DNA of 64,000 nt from Pontibaca methylaminivorans (GCF_900156525.1 NZ_FTPS01000002.1:62001-126000), one strand, 5' to 3'; counted from the first letter of the stretch, positions 19,755-27,183 are shown. Notes: generated by a model from the letters alone, not told the origin. A program made the numbers and translations.

Positions 19755-20225
19755 ATGGAAGATAACGTCCTGGTGTATATTCCTGCGCTGAGAGCCTATT
19801 CGCGTTCTCTATGCAAATCCGTGCCCGATGCCGAAGACCTTGTTCAGGAGACGCTTCTCCGGGCCATCGAATACGCGGACCGTTATCAGCCAGGCACCAA
19901 CATGCGTGCCTGGCTTTTTACTATCATGCGCAACCGATTCTTCACCAACTGCCACAAATCCGCGCGCGAGCGGACCGGATCCGAGGATTGCGTCTCGGCG
20001 CAGCCCCGGGTCAAGGCGGGGCAGGATTCGCATATGGAGCTCATGGACATGAAGGTGGCGCTGCGCCGGCTTCCGTCTCATTACCGCGAGGCGGTGGTGC
20101 TGGTGGCGCTTGGTGAAAGCTACATGAACGCGGCGCGGATCCTCGATTGCGACATCGGCACGATCAAGAGCCGGGTCAGCCGGGCCCGCACGCTTCTGCG
20201 CAACGCGCTGGAGCCGGTGGCCTGA
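19755..20225 (+). CDS. ecfG: General stress response sigma factor, EcfG family
   Basis: A 156-residue ECF sigma factor with only regions 2 and 4. Region 2 (residues about 8-72) contains DAEDLVQETLLRAIEYADRY and MRAWLFTIMRNRFF, typical of the EcfG (ECF15) group. Region 4 (about 95-150) contains LPSHYREAVVLVALG and a helix-turn-helix ending GTIKSRVSRARTLL. GGGAG precedes the ATG. It sits after nepR and behind its own consensus promoter. Sixteen further consensus copies in the window stand before other genes, making this the likely regulator of the whole region. Confidence 0.95.
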   Translation: MEDNVLVYIPALRAYSRSLCKSVPDAEDLVQETLLRAIEYADRYQPGTNMRAWLFTIMRNRFFTNCHKSARERTGSEDCVSAQPRVKAGQDSHMELMDMKVALRRLPSHYREAVVLVALGESYMNAARILDCDIGTIKSRVSRARTLLRNALEPVA

Positions 20226-20376
20226 TATTCCGGCGCGCAGGCCGGAATTTCGGGTGCGGCGCCGGAACAAACCCGCCGATCCGTGGTTTTATCGCTTCGG
20301 AAGGCCGCTCCAGTGCTGGCCTTTCGCATGCCGGCCCGGAGCCAATGTGCGAGGCAGCCTGTTTTGCTTTTCGCAT
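20176..20376 (-). CDS. Possible small basic protein (66 aa)
   Basis: The minus-strand ATG at 20376 has an excellent ribosome site (GGGGGAGGAAAACG). The frame runs 66 codons and its end is antisense to the last 50 bases of ecfG. It begins MRKAKQAASHIGSG and is Arg/Pro-rich after residue 30, with no family I recognise. Without a promoter or neighbour coupling it could be a chance frame; the ribosome site is the only strong argument. Confidence 0.25.
   Translation of the reverse strand: MRKAKQAASHIGSGPACERPALERPSEAIKPRIGGFVPAPHPKFRPARRNIRPPAPARCAEACGPG
20264..20288 (+). promoter_or_regulatory. Orphan EcfG-type promoter downstream of ecfG
   Basis: GGAAC (20264-20268), 17 bases, GTT (20286-20288), 39 bases after the ecfG stop. 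No convincing protein gene follows on this strand before the hairpin at 20467-20491. The predicted 5' end would form a stem (GGAAGGCC near 20299 with GGCCTTTC near 20317). It may make a small RNA. Confidence 0.6.
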
Positions 20377-20462
20377 CGTTTTCCTCCCCCGTGGTTCCGG
20401 CCGGCATGACCTTCCCGCATCCTGACCGCCCGTTCCCGCCGCCCGCTCGCACGGAGCAGCCG

Positions 20463-20491
20463 AAAACCCCCGCCAGCCGGGCTGACGGGGG
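20463..20491 (-). terminator. Rho-independent terminator of the DUF892 gene
   Basis: Stem GCTGACGGGGG/CCCCCGCCAGC with one internal mismatch and a short loop, followed on the minus strand by TTTT. It lies 26 bases after the stop at 20517. Confidence 0.8.
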
Positions 20492-20516
20492 CGGTCGCGC
20501 GCAACCGGGGGATTGA

Positions 20517-21011
20517 TCAGGTCCGGTCTTCGGCGTGGTGGTTCGCGCTTTCTTCCGCGATCGCGGTCAGCAGCTCGTCCGTCTCGCTTTCTTCCTGCAG
20601 CGTCTGGTCGAGCAGCCGCGCCGCATCCTGCAGGCCAAGCTGGGCCGCCCATTCGCGCAGCGTGCCGTAACGGGCGATCTCGTAATGTTCGACCGCCTGC
20701 GCGGCGGCGATCAGTCCCGCGTCGAGCGCGGCGGATTCGTGAAAGTCCTTCATGATCTCCTCGCCCTCCTTGATCATCCCCTCGATCGCCGGGCAGGTCT
20801 TGGTGCCGGCCGGCTGGTCGATCAGTTCGAACACCTTCTGCAGGCGTTCGATATGGGTTTCGGACTGCTTGCAATGCTCGCGGAAGGCATCGCGCAGCCG
20901 GTCGGACTGCGCCGCATCGGCCATCTTCGGCAGCGCCTTCACGATCTGACGCTCGGCATAGTGAATGTCCTTGAGCGTGTCGTGGAACAGGTCGTCCAGA
21001 ATCTTCGGCAT
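20517..21011 (-). CDS. DUF892 ferritin-like protein (YciE/YciF family)
   Basis: A 164-residue all-helical protein of the DUF892 family. It begins MPKILDDLFHDTLKDIHYAE; the helices carry the Glu/His pattern of a four-helix ferritin-like bundle (EHCKQSETHIERL, AVEHYEIARYGTL). Family members are induced by osmotic or general stress; the biochemical role is not settled. The ATG at 21011 has AAGGAGA seven bases upstream. A GGAAC-N17-GTT promoter is 60 bases upstream and a clear terminator follows. A divergent relative without close sequence identity is at 43540-44046. Confidence 0.9.
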   Translation of the reverse strand: MPKILDDLFHDTLKDIHYAERQIVKALPKMADAAQSDRLRDAFREHCKQSETHIERLQKVFELIDQPAGTKTCPAIEGMIKEGEEIMKDFHESAALDAGLIAAAQAVEHYEIARYGTLREWAAQLGLQDAARLLDQTLQEESETDELLTAIAEESANHHAEDRT

Positions 21012-21070
21012 GGTGTTCTCTCCTTGTTCGGGGCGGGCTGCAGGGTGCCCCCGCAATCTCCATCCCCGCA

Positions 21071-21095
21071 AACCATGCGGATTCGGTTTTGTTCC
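21071..21095 (-). promoter_or_regulatory. EcfG-type promoter for the DUF892 gene
   Basis: On the minus strand GGAAC (21095-21091), 17 bases, GTT (21073-21071). It is back to back, with a 2-bp gap, with the plus-strand element at 21098-21122. Confidence 0.8.
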
Positions 21096-21097
21096 GT

Positions 21098-21122
21098 GGA
21101 ACAATCCCGGGGCGGGCCGGTT
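21098..21122 (+). promoter_or_regulatory. EcfG-type promoter for the membrane protein/SDR operon
   Basis: GGAAC (21098-21102), 17 bases, GTT (21120-21122), 42 bases before the ATG at 21164. The two GGAAC boxes form the palindrome GTTCCGTGGAAC. Confidence 0.8.
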
Positions 21123-21163
21123 TCCTTTCGCCTGGAACGACAACCGGAAACAAAGGGAAAACC

Positions 21164-21886
21164 ATGATCCATCCGGCCCATGCCCTGACGCATCCGGCCC
21201 GCGCCTTCCTGCTTGCAGGGGCCGGGGCCGCCGTGCTGACGACTGCCGTTCTCGGGGGGCTTTCCGCCGCAACGGGAGCCCCCTGGTGGATGCCGCTGAA
21301 CGCAACGATCCATGTGTTCCACGGGGACGGGGCGGCGCAGGTCACGGCCGCGGACTGGCGCCATACGGGCGTCGGCACGATCATTCATGTGCTGTCCTGC
21401 TTTTTCTGGGCCCTGGTGGCGCTGATCATCCTGATCCTGCTGCGGCGCGGTATCGGGCGCGGCCTTCCCATGCCCTGGCTGGCCGCGGGCCTCACCGTTC
21501 TTCTGGCGGCGCTTGTGGATTACGGGCTCATGCCGTCGCGGCTCACGCCGGGCTGGGAACTGGTGCTGAGCACCCCCGGCGTCGTCGCCGGTTTTGTCGC
21601 GCTCGGGGTCGGGTTCATGCCGGGGCTGCTGGCCGCGGCGCGCCCGGAAGAGCCCGCAACAGCCCCCGCCGCCACCCACGAGCCGACCGCCGGGCCGACC
21701 GCCGGGCCGGTGCCGGACAGCACGCCCCGCTCCGCGCTCGACCAGCGGCGCCACCCCGAGCCCAACCGGATCGACCAGCGCATGCAGCGGATCGACCCCG
21801 CGGGCAAGCACACCAGCGATCCGAGCGGCCCCGGCGATTACGGGCCCTCGGTGGACCCGGAACCAGAAGGAAAAACAGACCGATGA
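21164..21886 (+). CDS. Four-helix membrane protein with hydrophilic tail
   Basis: A 240-residue protein. Four hydrophobic segments are visible near residues 15-37, 79-103, 106-126 and 134-158, then an 80-residue Pro/Thr/Asp-rich cytoplasmic tail ending GPSVDPEPEGKTDR. I do not recognise the family; the N-terminal part could be a small integral membrane sensor or channel-like protein. AAAGGGAAAA precedes the ATG. Its stop overlaps the ATG of the SDR gene (ATGA), so the two are translationally coupled, driven from the EcfG promoter at 21098. Confidence 0.8.
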   Translation: MIHPAHALTHPARAFLLAGAGAAVLTTAVLGGLSAATGAPWWMPLNATIHVFHGDGAAQVTAADWRHTGVGTIIHVLSCFFWALVALIILILLRRGIGRGLPMPWLAAGLTVLLAALVDYGLMPSRLTPGWELVLSTPGVVAGFVALGVGFMPGLLAAARPEEPATAPAATHEPTAGPTAGPVPDSTPRSALDQRRHPEPNRIDQRMQRIDPAGKHTSDPSGPGDYGPSVDPEPEGKTDR

Positions 21887-22740
21887 CCGATTTTCCAGAA
21901 CCGCCCTTCCCGAAGCAGCATCAGGATCCGCCCGGCAGCTTTGCCCGGATGGACCCGTGCCCCGACCATGGCGAGGACCGCTGGAAGGGCGCGGGGCGCC
22001 TTGACGGAAAGGTCGCGCTGATCACCGGCGGCGACAGCGGGATCGGGCGCGCGGTAGCCATCGCCTATTCCCGCGAAGGCGCGGACCTCGGCCTGTCCTG
22101 GCTCGAGGAGACCGAGGACGCCCGCAGCACGCAGGAGCTTGTCCGCGAAACGGGGCGTGAATGCCTGTCGCTGTGCGGTGACATTTCGGATCCCGAACAT
22201 TGCCGCGGCATCGTGGCCCGCATGGTCGAGAAATTCGGCCGCATCGACATCCTGGTGAACAATGCCGGCCATCAGGCGCTGTTCGACCAGATCGAGGACA
22301 TCCCCGACGACGAATGGCGCCGCACCTTCGCGATCAATATCGACGCGATGTTCCATCTGGCCAAGGCGGCGGTGCCGCACATGCGCGAGGGTGGCGCCAT
22401 CATCAACACCGCCTCGATCAATTCCGACCGGCCGAACCCGAAGCTGCTGGCCTATGCCACCACCAAGGGGGCGATCCAGAATTTCACCTCGGGGCTGGCG
22501 CAGATGCTGGCCGGGCGCGGCATTCGCGTGAATGCGGTCGCGCCGGGGCCGGTCTGGACGCCGCTCATCCCGTCGAGCATGTCGCCCGACCACGTGGCGA
22601 ATTTCGGAAAGAACTCTCCGATCGGGCGCCCGGCGCAGCCGGTGGAACTGGCCTCGGCCTATGTGATGCTGGCCGAGCCCATGTCGAGCTATGTCTCCGG
22701 GGCCACCATCGCCGTCACCGGCGGCGCGCCCTTCATCTGA
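21883..22740 (+). CDS. Short-chain dehydrogenase/reductase (YhdF/YghA-like)
   Basis: A 285-residue classical/extended SDR. A roughly 40-residue N-terminal extension (PPFPKQHQDPPG) precedes the Rossmann fold with ALITGGDSGIGRA, typical of the general-stress SDRs of the YhdF/YghA type. NNAGHQ and NTASINS (catalytic Ser) are followed by YATTKGA (catalytic Tyr and Lys), then VNAVAPGPVWTPL. Substrate unknown; relatives reduce aldehydes or ketones with NADP(H). It is coupled to the upstream membrane protein gene and followed 29 bases later by a small protein gene, all from one EcfG promoter. Confidence 0.9.
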   Translation: MTDFPEPPFPKQHQDPPGSFARMDPCPDHGEDRWKGAGRLDGKVALITGGDSGIGRAVAIAYSREGADLGLSWLEETEDARSTQELVRETGRECLSLCGDISDPEHCRGIVARMVEKFGRIDILVNNAGHQALFDQIEDIPDDEWRRTFAINIDAMFHLAKAAVPHMREGGAIINTASINSDRPNPKLLAYATTKGAIQNFTSGLAQMLAGRGIRVNAVAPGPVWTPLIPSSMSPDHVANFGKNSPIGRPAQPVELASAYVMLAEPMSSYVSGATIAVTGGAPFI

Positions 22741-22769
22741 ACATTGCAATCACCAAAGGGGAAATTCAC

Positions 22770-23045
22770 ATGCTACGATTTGTTCCGGTCCTTGTCGCCC
22801 TCGGCGCAGGATTCGCGTTGCGGGGCATCTGCGACCAGATCGGCCACAGGCGGCCCCGCCATACGCCCGGCTTTCCGCCCTCCGAGCGCAGCGAACCCTC
22901 GCCTGCCGAGGCGGCCGCCGAGAAAGCCGCGGAAAAGGCCGCTGAAAGCCCCCGCAAGAGCGCCGAGGCCAAGCGGGAGAAGGAGATTCTCGACCAGCAG
23001 GGCGAGGAATCCTTCCCGGCGAGCGATCCGCCCGCGAATTACTGA
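22770..23045 (+). CDS. Small membrane-anchored protein with FPASDPPA tail
   Basis: A 91-residue protein with an N-terminal hydrophobic segment (FVPVLVALGAGFAL), then an Ala/Glu/Lys-rich helical region (repeated AEKAAE) and a C-terminal GEESFPASDPPANY. That terminal motif recurs in many short proteobacterial proteins of unknown function. GGGG precedes the ATG at 22770. Co-directional with the SDR gene and probably the last gene of that stress operon. Confidence 0.8.
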   Translation: MLRFVPVLVALGAGFALRGICDQIGHRRPRHTPGFPPSERSEPSPAEAAAEKAAEKAAESPRKSAEAKREKEILDQQGEESFPASDPPANY

Positions 23046-23093
23046 AAGGCCGATTATCGAAAATTGTCGAAGGATCCGGGGGTCGGGCCCGGC

Positions 23094-23738
23094 TCAGGCG
23101 CGGTTCCCCGCACGGCGCAGGATGTCGATGACCTGCGCATCGCTGGTCTGGTCGAAATCGCGGTAATGGGCACCCACCGCCTGGAACCGGGACGGGGTTT
23201 CGAGAACGATCACCTCGTCCGCCTCCTCCCGGATGGGGGGCAGGGCGTCGGCGGGCGCAACCGGCACCGCGGCGATGATCCGGCCCGCGCCTGCGCGTCC
23301 AAGCGCCTGCAATGCCACCCGCAACGTGGCGCCTGTGGCGATACCGTCATCGACGACGATCACCGTGCGGTCCCGCAGCCGGGGCGGGGGACGACCGCCG
23401 CGATAAATATCTCTGCGGCGGGCGATTTCCCGTTCCTGCGCCTCGCGCTCCGCGGCGATGTAATCCTCGTCGGCGCCCGTCGCCGCCACGAGTTCGTCGT
23501 TCAGCAGGAGTTGCGGCGGATCGCCGTCCACCAGCGCGCCAATGGCCAGTTCCGGCTGACCCGGAGCGCCGATCTTGCGCACGAGGATCACGTCGAGCGG
23601 CGCCCCGAGCGCCCGTGCCACCTCGACCGCGACCGGCACCCCGCCCCTGGGGAGCGCCAGCACCAGCGGCGCGTCAGCGCGATAGGGGGCAAGCGCCCGG
23701 GCAAGCTGCCGGCCGGCATCAAAGCGGTCTGCGAACAT
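23094..23738 (-). CDS. Phosphoribosyltransferase-domain protein
   Basis: A 214-residue type I PRTase. The PRPP loop is VIVVDDGIATGATL, and LVLALPRGGVPVAVEVA with VRKIGAPGQPELAIGAL are typical of the stand-alone bacterial PRTases often found with erythromycin-esterase or dienelactone-hydrolase domains. The reaction is not known for this subgroup. The ATG at 23738 has GAGG upstream; the longer frame to 23873 lacks a ribosome site. No EcfG consensus lies in its 5' region. It is convergent with the SDR operon. Confidence 0.88.
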   Translation of the reverse strand: MFADRFDAGRQLARALAPYRADAPLVLALPRGGVPVAVEVARALGAPLDVILVRKIGAPGQPELAIGALVDGDPPQLLLNDELVAATGADEDYIAAEREAQEREIARRRDIYRGGRPPPRLRDRTVIVVDDGIATGATLRVALQALGRAGAGRIIAAVPVAPADALPPIREEADEVIVLETPSRFQAVGAHYRDFDQTSDAQVIDILRRAGNRA

Positions 23739-23958
23739 GGCGCTGCCCTCCTCTCCGGTATCGCGGGCCCTGGCCTTTTGCATAGCAGAACGGGCGCCTT
23801 GCCGCATCACTTTCAGGATTTGGCCAAGGCGCACGGGTGACAAAACGGCGGTTGCAAGCGACCAGAGCGGCAAGGACGGCCGGCAGGCGGCCCGCGCCTG
23901 ATCCGGGGCCGGGCGCTCCCTGCCCGACCCGGTTCGGGCGCGGCCGCTGCTCCGCCGG

Positions 23959-24873
23959 TCACGGATTGGTCGAGGTATCGCCCGTGGCGTCGTTGGTGCC
24001 GCCGTCGCCCTCGCGGTGCGAATCGGTGCGGGCGTTGCCGTTCACCTCGTCCTGGTCGAACTCGGGCATGGCCTCGAGATCTTCCTTGGTCCGGGGCAGG
24101 TAGACGCGAATATCGTCGCTGTCGTCGTCCTTGGTATAGATGGCAAGCTCCTCGACCGGGACGGCGACGCGGTGGCTGCCGATCCCGAGGAAGCCGCCGA
24201 CGTCGATGATGGCCTCGCTGATCTCGAGCTCTCCCTGGCTGCTGCCGGTGGCGGAATCGGTGGCGGCGGTGCCGTCGCTGGTCGAACCTTCGCTGCCCAT
24301 GTCCGAATCCATGGTCGTGGTATCGCCCGTGGTTCCGGTGGTTGCGGTATCGCCCGTGTCGCCATCGCTGCCTGACGTTCCGGCATCACCCGTGTCGCTG
24401 GCGCTGCCCGCGGTCGTGTCCGCGCCGCCTTCGGAGCCGCCCGCACCGCCGGACATCGTGGTGTCGTCGCCGCTGCCGGTCCCGGTTGTGTCCCCGGACA
24501 TGTCTCCGCCCGTGTCCCCGCCCGTATCCCCGGTCGTGTCGTCAAGGCTTTCGCCCGAGGCGCGCGGCTCGCTGATCTGCAGTTCGCCGCTCTTGAACAG
24601 CAGCGCATAGACGGTCCCGATCTTTTCGTCGCCCGGCCCGTAAACGTCGGCGCCGTCCAGGTCGCGGGTGGTCACGGCGCGGTCCTTGCTGAGATTGTAT
24701 CCTTCGGGCGCCTCGACCTCGGGCCAGCCGTTCTGATCCAGGGCGGATTCGGTCTCTTCCCCGCCGGTCAGGCCGGATTGCGAGCTCGACTGCTCCTGCG
24801 CCACGGCGGGCGTGAGGGCGAGCGCCGTCGCAAGCCCGGTGGTGAGGGCGGTGGTGATGAAAAGCTTTCTCAT
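23959..24873 (-). CDS. Exported PRC-barrel protein with long Ser/Thr/Gly/Asp insert
   Basis: A 304-residue protein with an N-terminal signal peptide (MRKLFITTALTTGLATALAL, cleavage near AVAQE). The PRC-barrel fold is split. Its first strands (DLDGADVYGPGDEKIGTVYA) lie near residues 75-95; then comes a roughly 100-residue low-complexity stretch of D/T/G/S. The second half (IIDVGGFLGIGSHRVAVPVE) resumes near residue 215. The tail is acidic. PRC-barrels mediate protein interactions, and exported ones are common in alphaproteobacterial stress regulons. The ATG at 24873 has GAGGAG upstream, and a GGAAC-N17-GTT promoter lies 54 bases before it. Confidence 0.88.
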   Translation of the reverse strand: MRKLFITTALTTGLATALALTPAVAQEQSSSQSGLTGGEETESALDQNGWPEVEAPEGYNLSKDRAVTTRDLDGADVYGPGDEKIGTVYALLFKSGELQISEPRASGESLDDTTGDTGGDTGGDMSGDTTGTGSGDDTTMSGGAGGSEGGADTTAGSASDTGDAGTSGSDGDTGDTATTGTTGDTTTMDSDMGSEGSTSDGTAATDSATGSSQGELEISEAIIDVGGFLGIGSHRVAVPVEELAIYTKDDDSDDIRVYLPRTKEDLEAMPEFDQDEVNGNARTDSHREGDGGTNDATGDTSTNP

Positions 24874-24926
24874 CGCGTGATCTCCTCTGGAAGGTTTCGG
24901 CAAACAGCTTTGCCTTGGGTTGCATG

Positions 24927-24951
24927 AACCGGGAAACGGACCGGATGTTCC
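24927..24951 (-). promoter_or_regulatory. EcfG-type promoter for the exported PRC-barrel gene
   Basis: On the minus strand GGAAC (24951-24947), 17 bases, GTT (24929-24927), 54 bases before the ATG at 24873. Confidence 0.8.
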
Positions 24952-24961
24952 GGGTCGACCG

Positions 24962-24986
24962 GGAACAAACCCGCCACGCCCCGGTT
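24962..24986 (+). promoter_or_regulatory. EcfG-type promoter for the cytoplasmic PRC-barrel gene
   Basis: GGAAC (24962-24966), 17 bases, GTT (24984-24986), 65 bases before the ATG at 25051. Its GGAAC box is 10 bp from the divergent one. Confidence 0.8.
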
Positions 24987-25050
24987 TTTCCCGCAGTGCC
25001 CGCGTGGCGGGCCGAAACGGAAACTGGCGAGCCGAAAAAGGAGACAGCCG

Positions 25051-25347
25051 ATGGACCATGCCAATCATGTGCGGCTCGATATCCCGGAGCTGAACGAAAC
25101 CACCCTCATGGGCGCCGTGATCTACGGGCCGGACAATGAAAAGATCGGCCATGTATCCCATGTGTTCAATGACGGCGTGGACTGCCGCGTGGTGATCGAC
25201 GTCGGCGGCTTTCTGGGGATCGGATCGAAACCTGTGGAACTGGCCGCGCGCGACCTGGATTTCATGCGCGACAACAGCAACAGCGTTCACGCCACCACCC
25301 GCTGGACCAAGGCGGAACTGAAGAACATGCCCGAATATACAGGATGA
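25051..25347 (+). CDS. PRC-barrel domain protein (98 aa)
   Basis: A 98-residue cytoplasmic single PRC-barrel: MGAVIYGPDNEKIGHVSHVF and CRVVIDVGGFLGIGSKPVEL are the two halves of the fold, uninterrupted here. It is a close structural relative of the divergently transcribed exported protein (shared VGGFLGIGS), suggesting duplication with later gain of a signal peptide and insert. AAAGGAG lies 9-10 bases before the ATG. Driven by the EcfG promoter at 24962. Confidence 0.9.
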   Translation: MDHANHVRLDIPELNETTLMGAVIYGPDNEKIGHVSHVFNDGVDCRVVIDVGGFLGIGSKPVELAARDLDFMRDNSNSVHATTRWTKAELKNMPEYTG

Positions 25348-25371
25348 CGTCATGACCGGCGCAGCGCGGCA

Positions 25372-25554
25372 ATGGGGATGAACGGGCCATTCGACCTTGA
25401 GGGCGAAAGCCGCAAGTTCAACACCCCCCGCAAGGCGCAGCAGGACAAGATGCGCAAGGCCGAAACCCAGGATACGGCAGAGGAACTGCGCAGGGAAAAC
25501 GAACCGAACGCCGGAGGCGGCAACCGCGAAAGCGGGGACCGTTCGGGAAGGTGA
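25372..25554 (+). CDS. Small hydrophilic protein (60 aa), hypothetical
   Basis: A 60-residue charged protein (LEGESRKFNTPRKAQQDKMR in the first half, Gly/Asn/Arg-rich end). No family recognised. It starts 24 bases after the PRC-barrel stop, with ATG at 25372 or 25378; neither has a strong ribosome site. Composition and operon position match other tiny hydrophilic stress proteins here, which is the main support. Confidence 0.5.
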   Translation: MGMNGPFDLEGESRKFNTPRKAQQDKMRKAETQDTAEELRRENEPNAGGGNRESGDRSGR

Positions 25555-25607
25555 ATACCGGAAATTGCGCCCTTCGGCGGCGATTTTCACCATCAGGAGA
25601 TGATCCA

Positions 25608-25790
25608 ATGCCAGCCAAGTCCAAGGCGCAGCAGAAAGCCGCCGGTGCGGCGCTTGCCGCGAAACGCGGAGAGACCGACAAAAGCTCGCTGCAGGGCGCA
25701 TCCCGCGACATGTACGACTCGATGAGCGAATCCGAGCTTGAGGAACTGGCCTCGACCGAGCGCAAGGATCTTCCCGAACACAAGGATTGA
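25608..25790 (+). CDS. DUF3008 family protein (60 aa)
   Basis: A 60-residue protein of the DUF3008 family: begins MPAKSKAQQKAAGAALAAKR and continues with LQGASRDMYDSMSESELEEL, the conserved family core. Role unknown; members are small, basic to neutral and often stress-associated. AGGAG lies eight bases before the ATG at 25608. Likely the last gene of the 25051-25790 operon; a rho-independent terminator follows at 25901. Confidence 0.85.
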   Translation: MPAKSKAQQKAAGAALAAKRGETDKSSLQGASRDMYDSMSESELEELASTERKDLPEHKD

Positions 25791-25900
25791 TCGCGGAGAC
25801 TGATCGCGGAGATTGATCGCGCGAGGCGGGCCGGCGCTGAAATGCCGCGCCGTTGCACCTCTTTGAAACGATGTTTCGGGATTGCCCCGTGACGAGAATG

Positions 25901-25932
25901 GCCCCGCCGCAGAAAACGGCGGGGCTTTTCAT
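25901..25932 (+). terminator. Rho-independent terminator
   Basis: Stem GCCCCGCCG/CGGCGGGGC with loop CAGAAAA, followed by TTTTC. It ends the PRC-barrel/DUF3008 operon. Confidence 0.85.
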
Positions 25933-26034
25933 TTCCTGCCCGGGGAAAAGCCGCCCCGCATGCGAAACCGATCGCGCGGGCGCCATAGCTGTCTGGTTCC
26001 TTGGCCATTTCTGCTTTTTCCCGAAACCTCCGCA

Positions 26035-26059
26035 GGAACATTCGACGCGGCTCCCGGTT
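26035..26059 (+). promoter_or_regulatory. EcfG-type promoter with 344-base leader
   Basis: GGAAC (26035-26039), 17 bases, GTT (26057-26059). The first well-supported gene downstream starts at 26404. Confidence 0.7.
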
Positions 26060-26403
26060 CAGGACGGGCAAATCGAAAACGACATGGGAAAGCCCGGATG
26101 ACATCGGATCAGACGCAACAATCGGAGGTGAAATCCGCCCTCCCGCGGGCGAAATCGCGTGCCCAAGGCGGGCTCTGCCCGGCCGTGCGGACGGGTCTTG
26201 CGGCGCTGAATTCGCGAATCCAGGGCTTTTTCGTTCCATTCGCGACCGGGCCGCTCTGCGGTCCGCTCGTTCCAGTCAAGAGCGTCGGGCGCCTGCCCGG
26301 CGGCTTGAGCGGATGCCCAGGCATCCGCAGGACCGCGCCGCCCTGCCGGCGACGCACTTCTGCCGTCTCTGACGGCATTTCATGAAAGATCAGGAGGAAA
26401 ATC

Positions 26404-27099
26404 ATGCCAAGGCACATGCCTGAACGTGACGAAGAAGGTCGTTTTGTAAGCGATTCCGATCATCGGAACCGTTCCGGCGGCTACAGCCGGGGCCGTGGCG
26501 GTTATGACCGGGACGACGACGACCGGCGTTATTCGCGCGGCCGTTCGCGCGGACGTTATGACGATGACGACTATTCGCGCGGCCGTGGTCACGGCGGCTG
26601 GTTCGGCGATTCCGAGGGTCATTCCGAAGCGTCCGAACTCGGCTGGGAGCGTCGCCGCCGCGAGGGCGACTATGGCGGCCGTTCGCGGGGCCGGTCGAGC
26701 CGTTACGACGACGACGACCGCCGTTATTCGCGCAGCCGCTATGACGACGACCGGCGTTATTCGCGCGGACGTTATGACGATGACGACTATTCGCGCGACC
26801 GCGGTCAGGGCGGCTGGTTCGGCGATTCCGAGGGGCACTCCGAAGCGTCCGAACTCGGCTGGGAACGCCGCCGCCGCGAGGGCGACTACGGCGGCCGTTC
26901 GCGGGGCCGGTCGAGCCGTTACGACGACGATGACCGCCGCTATTCGCGCAGCCGCTACGACGACGACGACTATTCGCGTGATCGCGGCCAGGGCGGCTGG
27001 TTCGGCGATTCCGAGGGTCACTCCGAAGCGTCCGAGCTCGGCTGGGAGCGTCGCCGCCGCGAAGGCGACTATGGTGGCCGTTCGCGCGGGCGCCGCTGA
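26404..27099 (+). CDS. Tandem-repeat Arg/Asp/Tyr protein with three GWFGDSEGHSEAS units
   Basis: A 231-residue low-complexity protein with three copies of WFGDSEGHSEASELGW (residues 66-81, 138-153, 199-214). They are joined by linkers of RYDDDD, YSRSR and GGRSRGRS. Single copies of the GWFGDxEGHSEA motif occur in short alphaproteobacterial stress proteins; the unit recalls KGG-type stress motifs, but the role is unknown. The DNA repeats are near-identical, so copy number could vary by recombination. The ATG at 26404 has AGGAGG upstream, and a strong terminator follows. No hydrophobic segment; predicted disordered between repeats. Confidence 0.88.
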   Translation: MPRHMPERDEEGRFVSDSDHRNRSGGYSRGRGGYDRDDDDRRYSRGRSRGRYDDDDYSRGRGHGGWFGDSEGHSEASELGWERRRREGDYGGRSRGRSSRYDDDDRRYSRSRYDDDRRYSRGRYDDDDYSRDRGQGGWFGDSEGHSEASELGWERRRREGDYGGRSRGRSSRYDDDDRRYSRSRYDDDDYSRDRGQGGWFGDSEGHSEASELGWERRRREGDYGGRSRGRR

Positions 27100-27142
27100 G
27101 GAATGACCCAAACACAGCGCCGGCTTGCGGCCGGTGCGGCAC

Positions 27143-27183
27143 AGGCGGCAGGTGGACACCCACCTGCCGCCTGAATGTTTTCT
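27143..27183 (+). terminator. Rho-independent terminator
   Basis: Perfect 12-bp stem AGGCGGCAGGTG/CACCTGCCGCCT with a short loop, followed by GAATGTTTTC. It ends the repeat-protein gene, which is convergent with the kinase gene. Confidence 0.85.

Larger units (their letters stand above)
25791..26403 (+). other. 613-base gap: direct repeats, terminator, EcfG promoter and long leader
   Basis: Just after the DUF3008 stop, TGATCGCGGAGA-type units repeat three times (about 25788-25820). A terminator follows at 25901 and an EcfG promoter at 26035. The remaining 344 bases before the next ATG hold no frame with both a ribosome site and a recognisable product; a weak frame starts near 26098. This may be a structured 5' leader. 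Confidence 0.6.
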
